Source of the DNA: Pyrinomonadaceae bacterium
Lineage (GTDB): Bacteria > Acidobacteriota > Blastocatellia > Pyrinomonadales > Pyrinomonadaceae
Assembly (NCBI GenBank): GCA_013812565.1
Contig: JACCTF010000614.1
Span: 1 to 9,193 of the forward strand
Direction of reading: 5' to 3'
Length of the DNA stretch: 9,193 nucleotides
Shown here: positions 4,688 to 9,193 of the stretch, one piece after another
Numbering within the stretch: position 1 is the first letter of the stretch
Layout: each line of letters opens with the position of its first letter
Translations under genes and position numbers: made by a program
Notes under the pieces: generated by a model
Told to the model about the DNA's origin: nothing
Databases searched by the model: none
Seen by the model: only the letters and a program-made list of their open reading frames with translations

Positions 4688-7321
4688 CTACTTCACGACG
4701 ATATTAACGAGCCTCTGCGGCACAACGATTACCTTAATGACATCGCGCCCTTCCATCCAGACGCGCACCTTTTCATCACTGAGCGCGGCGCTGCGCAAAA
4801 ATTCTTCCGAGGCGTCGGGCGTCGCCCGGATGCGGCCGCGCAGCTTGCCGTTAATCTGCACAGGAATCTCCAATTCTTCTTTGCGCGATAATTCCTTATC
4901 CGCTTGCGGCCACTTGGCTCTATCACCTTGCTTGCTCAAGATGCCGCCCTGATGGCCCAGAGCTTCCCACAGCTCTTCGGCCGCGTGCGGTGCCATCGGC
5001 GCAAGCATCAGCACCATCGCTTCCAACGCCTCACGCACGGCAAAGAGCGTACCCGCCGAAGCGTTCTCGTCAGGCGCACGAAACACCATCACATCCGGAA
5101 GTTCAGACTTCTCATTTCCCGAAGGTTCGGTTGCTGAAGTCGTCTGCGCGGTGAAGTCGCTCAGCGTATTCAACAGCTCCATCAGCGCCGCGATGCTGGT
5201 GTTGAAATGCAAACGTTCGAAATCATCCGTGACGCGAGCAATCGTGCGGTGAGTCGCGCGGCGCAGTGCGCGCTCTGCGATTGTCAAATCTTCATCACTG
5301 GGCGCGCTTTGCGGCGCAGTTTGAATCTGCTCGCGCCAACGCCAGACCAGATTGTAGACGCGTCTGAGGAAACGCACCGCGCCTTCAATTCCTGTCTCCA
5401 ACCAACGCAGTTCATTCTCGGGTGGCGCGGCGAACATCACAAACAAGCGCACGGCGTCTGCGCCGTAGGCGGCGACCATCTCGTCCGGGTCAACGCCGTT
5501 GCCGAGCGACTTCGACATCGCTTTCCACTCGTTTGTTCCCTCGACGATGTTTGTGACCATCCCCTGAGTTAATAAGTTCTTGACCGGTTCATTAAACTTA
5601 ACCAGCCCCATGTCGCGCATCATCTTGCACCAGAAGCGCGTGTAGAGCAGATGCATTACGGCGTGTTCGATACCGCCGATGTATTGATCCACCGGCGTCC
5701 AGTATGCGGCCTTCTCCGGATCAAACGGAGCATCCCCATTCTGCGGATCGCAGTAGCGGAAGAAATACCACGAGGAATCGACAAACGTATCCATCGTATC
5801 CGTATCGCGACGGGCCGGTTCGTTGCATTTCGGACAAGTGGTATTAACAAACTCCGGAACCCCGGCGAGCGGGGACTGGCCCGTACCGGAAAACTCGGCT
5901 CGCTCCGGGAGGACTACCGGCAAGTCCTTTTCCGGCACCGGCACAATGCCGCACTTGTCGCAGTAAACTATGGGGATCGGCGCGCCCCAGAAGCGTTGCC
6001 GTGAGATGCCCCAATCGCGTAGCCGATAGGTGACGGCTCCGCCGCCAAAGCCATGCTTTTCGGCGTACTCGGCCATCGCGGCGATGGCGTCTTGCGATAG
6101 TTTCCCGCTCCACTCGCTGGAGTTAACGAGCACGCCGTAGTCGGTCATCGCCTGTTGCATCTCGACTGACTGGTCAACACCCAATTGCGGCGCGAAGTTG
6201 CTCGGCTCCTTCTCATGCGTGATGGGAGCAATCACCTGCTTAATCGGCAGCGTGTGTTTTTGCGCAAACTCGAAATCGCGTTGATCATGTGCCGGAACAG
6301 ACATCACTGCGCCAGCGCCGTAATCAATCAACACGTAGTTCGCTACCCACACCGGCAGCGATTCATCGCTAAAGGGATTAACGGCAATGAGTCCGGTGTT
6401 GACGCCTTCCTTAACTTCATCCTCGCCGGGCTTCGCCTGACTGCGAGCGGCGCGCACGCGCTCAGCAAACTGGATCACTTCTTTTTGCTGCGTTGAGCCT
6501 TCCAGCAATTTCTCCAGCACGGGATGTTCAGGCGCCAGCACAAGCGCGTTTGCGCCGTAGATGGTGTCGATGCGTGTGGTAAAGACGCGAATCTTCTCTT
6601 CGTGATCCTTTACCGGAAAATCTATGTACGCGCCCGTGCTTGCCCCGATCCAGTTGCGCTGCATCGTCAGCACGCGCTCGGGCCAGCCCGCCTCGATCTC
6701 CCGCATGTCACCGAGCAGTTGTTCGGCATACTGCGTGGTGCGCACAAACCATTGCTCTAAATTTTTCTTCTCCACGACAGCGCCGCAACGCCAGCACACG
6801 CCGCCCGAAGATTGCTCGTTCGAGAGCACAGTCTCTTCTTTCGGGCACCAGTTCACCGGCGCGGTACGACGATAGACAAGCCCGCGCTCCAGCATCCGTA
6901 GGAAGAACCACTGATCCCACTTGTAGTATTGGGGCGTGTGGGCTGCCGTCTCGCGTCGCCAGTCAAAGCTGATCCCAAGGCGTTTGAACTGCCCGCGCAT
7001 ATGGGCGATGTTCTCTTCGGTCCACTCGCGTGGTTGGATGTTGCGCTTGATGGCGGCTTGCTCCGCAGGTTGGCCGAAACTGTCCCAACCGATTGGGTGG
7101 AGCACGTTGAACCCTTGCAGACGCTTGTACCACGCCAGCGCATCGCCAATCGTATAGTTGCGCACATGGCCCATGTGCAGAAAGCCCGACGGGTATGGCA
7201 GCATCTCAAGGCAATAGAATTTCGGGCGACTCGTATCTGCTTCCACTTCAAACGCGCCCGTTGCTTCCCAGTGCTTCTGCCACTTCTCTTCTACTTTTTC
7301 GGGAAAATACTTTTCGTCCAT
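4688..7321 (-). CDS. leuS: Leucyl-tRNA synthetase
   Basis: The protein has 877 residues (E. coli 860) and is a class Ia synthetase that charges tRNA-Leu with leucine in the cytoplasm. Domains in order: the HIGH-type signature in PYPSGFLHMGHVRNYTIGD (HMGH about 49-52); a zinc-finger-like insert with Cys159 and C-W-R-C (176-179); the CP1 editing domain with the threonine-rich VFTTRIDTIYGA (about 246-257) and YGAGAVMSVPAHDQRDFEF, where Asp346 corresponds to the conserved editing Asp; a second Cys-rich insert (YCDKCG, TCPKCNEPA); the MSKS loop in WKAMSKSLGNGVDPDEM (MSKS 602-605); then the anticodon-binding helical bundle and the C-terminal domain (EIPVQINGKLRGRI). The first lysine of KMSKS is Ala here. 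ATG 7321 is chosen because AGAGGAG lies 8 bases upstream; the frame runs three codons further to a GTG at 7330 that overlaps this ribosome binding site. Confidence 0.99.
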   Translation of the reverse strand: MDEKYFPEKVEEKWQKHWEATGAFEVEADTSRPKFYCLEMLPYPSGFLHMGHVRNYTIGDALAWYKRLQGFNVLHPIGWDSFGQPAEQAAIKRNIQPREWTEENIAHMRGQFKRLGISFDWRRETAAHTPQYYKWDQWFFLRMLERGLVYRRTAPVNWCPKEETVLSNEQSSGGVCWRCGAVVEKKNLEQWFVRTTQYAEQLLGDMREIEAGWPERVLTMQRNWIGASTGAYIDFPVKDHEEKIRVFTTRIDTIYGANALVLAPEHPVLEKLLEGSTQQKEVIQFAERVRAARSQAKPGEDEVKEGVNTGLIAVNPFSDESLPVWVANYVLIDYGAGAVMSVPAHDQRDFEFAQKHTLPIKQVIAPITHEKEPSNFAPQLGVDQSVEMQQAMTDYGVLVNSSEWSGKLSQDAIAAMAEYAEKHGFGGGAVTYRLRDWGISRQRFWGAPIPIVYCDKCGIVPVPEKDLPVVLPERAEFSGTGQSPLAGVPEFVNTTCPKCNEPARRDTDTMDTFVDSSWYFFRYCDPQNGDAPFDPEKAAYWTPVDQYIGGIEHAVMHLLYTRFWCKMMRDMGLVKFNEPVKNLLTQGMVTNIVEGTNEWKAMSKSLGNGVDPDEMVAAYGADAVRLFVMFAAPPENELRWLETGIEGAVRFLRRVYNLVWRWREQIQTAPQSAPSDEDLTIAERALRRATHRTIARVTDDFERLHFNTSIAALMELLNTLSDFTAQTTSATEPSGNEKSELPDVMVFRAPDENASAGTLFAVREALEAMVLMLAPMAPHAAEELWEALGHQGGILSKQGDRAKWPQADKELSRKEELEIPVQINGKLRGRIRATPDASEEFLRSAALSDEKVRVWMEGRDVIKVIVVPQRLVNIVVK

Positions 7322-7329
7322 TTCTCTCA

Positions 7330-7336
7330 CTCCTCT
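7330..7336 (-). promoter_or_regulatory. Ribosome binding site of leuS
   Basis: AGAGGAG on the minus strand is 8 bases before ATG 7321 and settles the start in favour of this codon over the upstream GTG at 7330. Confidence 0.8.
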
Positions 7337-7366
7337 GTCGCGCTGGGTTTACACTTCCCACCCGTC

Positions 7367-7400
7367 GCACGCCTGTAAGCATTCTCGCTTACAGGCGTGC
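7367..7400. repeat. Perfect 14-bp hairpin in the leuS leader
   Basis: GCACGCCTGTAAGC (7367-7380) and its exact complement (7387-7400) enclose a 6-base loop, 46 bases upstream of the leuS ATG. No T-run follows on either strand, so a simple terminator is unlikely. It may be a leader structure of leuS mRNA or a copy of a dispersed palindrome. Confidence 0.85.
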
Positions 7401-7440
7401 TCCCGGCTCGGGTCTCCGTAGATTTGTAGACGAAATATAA

Positions 7441-7488
7441 TGCCGCTGCGAACTGCCGCGCATTACTAATGGCGGCTGCCGAGCGGCA
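7441..7488. repeat. Nested GC-rich inverted repeats upstream of leuS
   Basis: TGCCGCT (7441-7447) pairs with AGCGGCA (7482-7488), and inside it GCCGC (7455-7459) pairs with GCGGC (7472-7476), giving a two-level stem around an AT-rich loop (CATTACTAAT). It sits about 120-165 bases upstream of leuS. Confidence 0.5.
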
Positions 7489-7657
7489 CCGTAAGGTAGA
7501 GAGTGGCAGGCTGGTAAAAACGTTTCACGACCTTCACTATGACTTCACCATAAACGACTACCGCGCGTTATCCGGTTCAGAATTTCCGCCATCTTAGCGC
7601 AGGCGGTTGCGTAGCGCAATCGCCCCGGATCGTCCTCCGCAAAGGAAAATCGGCGCC

Positions 7658-7703
7658 CATAAAATAAGCGTGGCACCAACCTGATGGTCTCAGGCGGTGC
7701 CAC
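7658..7703 (-). terminator. Probable intrinsic terminator of the M16 gene
   Basis: GTGGCACC (7670-7677) pairs with GGTGCCAC (7696-7703), and inside it CCTGA (7680-7684) pairs with TCAGG (7690-7694) around a 5-base loop. On the minus strand the stem is followed after a GC pair by TTATTTTAT (7667 to 7659), a fair T-tract. It starts 23 bases after the M16 stop. Confidence 0.75.
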
Positions 7704-7726
7704 ACTTCCCGACTACAAGCGCCCTT

Positions 7727-9193
7727 TTAGCGATCGGGAGTTGTCTTGGAAGCAGGAGCGCCGCTCCCCATCAAGTTCCCCCCAGCGTCGTACACTTCGA
7801 CCGGGCCGTACTTCTCGAGCACGCTCTTGATCCGGCTCGCGTCGCCGACCGCGACGACCTGAACCGCGTCAGAGTTGACGTACTTGCGTGCGACGCGTTG
7901 CACATCGTCGGGCGTTACGGCAAGCACTTTGGCCGGGTAAGTATCCCAGTAGTCATCGGGGAAGCCATAAAGTTTGCGGGTAATCGCGTAGCCGAGCAGT
8001 TGCGCGGGATTTTCCAATGACAAAGCGAAGTTTGCGACCACCGACCGCTTCGCGTCTTCGAGTTCGGTTTCCGGCACACGCTCTTCGCGGATGCGGCGCA
8101 TCTCGTTGAAGAACTCGGTCATCGCCCCTTCGGCGACTTCCGTGCGTACGTCGCCGCTCGCGCTCCACGGCCCCGGGTACTTCAGCGCGTTAAAGGAGCT
8201 GTAAGCCCCGTAGGTATAGCCTTTCTCCTCGCGCAGGTTGATGAACAAGCGCGACTGTGGCCCGCCACCGATAATGCGGTTCATCACCGTTAGTGGAATG
8301 TAGTCCGGGTCGCGGCGATCAATCGCGATGTTGCCCATCATGACCGTCGCCTGCACCGAGTCCGGCCGGTTCACCAGATAAATCTTCTTGCCCGTGACCG
8401 CGGCGGCGTTGGCGGGCAGCACTTCCTTGAAATCCGTCTTCTGCCAACCCGCCAACATCAAGCGAAGCTTCGGCAACACTTCGGCGGCGCGGACGTCGCC
8501 GGCGATGCCGAGGATGGCGTTCTGCGGGGCGTAGCGTTCCTTGTGCCACTTCGCCAAAATCTCCAGCGTCATCGCATCGATCGATTCGGCGGTGGCCGAA
8601 ACGACGGCCGCCGGATGACCCCCATAGAGGGCACGCCTGAAACGCTCGTTCGCCAGAAAGCCCGGCGATGACCGTTGTTGCTGCAACTCGGCCTTGGTCC
8701 GCTGCTTGAGTTTGTTCAACTCCTCGGCGGGGAACGAAGGATTGAGCAGCACGTCTGTCGCCAAAGCGACCCACTGATCGAGGTTGTCGGAGAGCCCCGA
8801 GGCGTTAAACTCCGTCGTCACCTGGCCGAAGCCGGAAGAGGCAAAAAGCGTGGCACCCAGGCGGTCAATCTCCTCGGCGATCTGTCTGCTCCTGCGCGCC
8901 TTCGTGCCTTCGCGGAGCATCTGCGCGGTTATGCCGGCGAGACCCGCCAAGTTGGTCGGCTCGTAAAGCGAGCCCGCGCCGCTGATGGTGAGCTGCATCG
9001 AGACCGTAGGAAGCCGATTGTCTTCCATAATGAGCACGGTCAGTCCGTTATCCAGGGTCGCCTCGACGGGTTTACGCAGGTTCACGCGTAAGATCTCTTT
9101 CGAGAGCGGCGCTTTCCCTTTGCGCTCGACCTTGCTCGCCGGAGCGGCTTTCGAATCTTGGGGGCTTGCGGCGGGTGTCGGAGTCGCCTGGGC
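7727..9193 (-). CDS. M16-family peptidase-like protein lacking the zinc-binding motif (inactive subunit type), 5' end outside window
   Basis: 488 residues are visible and the frame is open to the right edge, so the N-terminus is missing. The first visible residues (AQATPTPAASPQDSKAAP) are a Pro/Ala/Ser linker like that following a signal peptide, suggesting a periplasmic or surface location. Then LDNGLTVLIMEDNRLPTVSMQL opens the first M16 domain. Where active members have HxxEH (insulinase/pitrilysin inverzincin motif), this protein has LAGLAGITAQML (about visible residues 83-94), so it cannot bind catalytic zinc. The second domain has GGGPQSRLFINLREEKGYTYG (about 309-329) with the conserved Arg and Tyr that M16B non-catalytic subunits use for substrate binding. 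Such proteins typically pair with an active HxxEH subunit encoded next door, probably beyond 9193. The GTG at 9085 inside the frame is not the start, because family-like sequence (SKEILRVNLRKPVEATL) continues upstream of it. Confidence 0.92.
   Translation of the reverse strand, partial: AQATPTPAASPQDSKAAPASKVERKGKAPLSKEILRVNLRKPVEATLDNGLTVLIMEDNRLPTVSMQLTISGAGSLYEPTNLAGLAGITAQMLREGTKARRSRQIAEEIDRLGATLFASSGFGQVTTEFNASGLSDNLDQWVALATDVLLNPSFPAEELNKLKQRTKAELQQQRSSPGFLANERFRRALYGGHPAAVVSATAESIDAMTLEILAKWHKERYAPQNAILGIAGDVRAAEVLPKLRLMLAGWQKTDFKEVLPANAAAVTGKKIYLVNRPDSVQATVMMGNIAIDRRDPDYIPLTVMNRIIGGGPQSRLFINLREEKGYTYGAYSSFNALKYPGPWSASGDVRTEVAEGAMTEFFNEMRRIREERVPETELEDAKRSVVANFALSLENPAQLLGYAITRKLYGFPDDYWDTYPAKVLAVTPDDVQRVARKYVNSDAVQVVAVGDASRIKSVLEKYGPVEVYDAGGNLMGSGAPASKTTPDR

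Larger units (their letters stand above)
7322..7726. other. 405-base intergenic region between leuS and the M16 gene
   Basis: Both flanking genes are on the minus strand. The right end (7658-7703) holds the terminator of the M16 gene; the left end holds the leuS leader with its ribosome binding site and 14-bp hairpin. In between are the nested inverted repeats and a hairpin-like GCGGTTGCG/CGCAATCGC near 7602-7622. An AT-rich TATAAT/TATATT stretch at 7434-7441 could be a -10 box, but no matching -35 is seen on either strand. No ORF of credible coding character is present. Confidence 0.65.

Noticed and set aside
4904..7378. Numerous long plus-strand frames opposite leuS
   Set aside because: leuS is unambiguous over the whole span, and the opposite frames show no family pattern; they are products of its codon bias.
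7436..7441. Perfect TATAAT on the plus strand
   Set aside because: There is no -35 element 16-18 bases upstream and no plus-strand gene follows.
7322..7726. T-box riboswitch upstream of leuS
   Set aside because: No T-box consensus or antiterminator/terminator pair is present, and the hairpin lacks a T-run.
1..9193. CRISPR arrays, tRNA/rRNA genes, transposases or integrases
   Set aside because: No direct repeat-spacer series, no tRNA-like T-loop/CCA structure and no transposase or integrase motif were seen on either strand.

Overview
This window looks like chromosomal DNA of moderate-to-high GC from a Gram-negative, free-living bacterium. An exported thioredoxin-like protein, a proline/alanine-linked M16 peptidase-like protein, a full-length LexA and a possible futalosine-pathway menaquinone enzyme would fit an Acidobacteriota-like genome (Blastocatellia would be my guess). 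That placement is an impression from gene style, not a computed result.

Layout, left to right. Positions 1-177 hold the 3' end of a plus-strand gene whose C-terminus resembles futalosine-pathway radical SAM enzymes, closed by a strong intrinsic terminator (201-238). The minus-strand gene at 261-1355 encodes a DJ-1/PfpI stress protein fused to a C-terminal ferritin-like helical domain. A gene-free stretch (1356-1871) carries a 13-bp tandem duplication, an inverted repeat, and a striking nested palindrome built from 7-bp tandem units that ends one base from the lexA stop codon. lexA (1872-2495, minus) has all its autocleavage residues and a good sigma70-type promoter. A small, very charged plus-strand ORF follows (2715-2936), then a minus-strand exported TlpA/ResA-type thioredoxin (3010-3681).

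Divergent from tlpA is a 209-residue ORF (4010-4639, plus) that I recognise as the N-terminal module of a family normally continued by a PD-(D/E)XK nuclease-like domain. Here the nuclease part is absent, and a family-like C-terminal segment sits in another frame just downstream, so it looks like a decayed remnant of an accessory gene. A perfect bidirectional terminator (4655-4686) separates it from the convergent leuS (4688-7321, minus). The leuS leader has a perfect 14-bp hairpin and a second set of inverted repeats. The window ends in a minus-strand M16-family protein lacking the zinc-binding HxxEH motif (7727 to beyond 9193), with a hairpin terminator downstream.

The genes do not form one pathway. 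They are mostly separate housekeeping and stress units (translation, SOS control, redox, proteolysis), each with its own signals. I see no complete new multi-gene system. The most unusual items are the heptamer-repeat palindrome, the PfpI-ferritin fusion and the truncated nuclease-family module.
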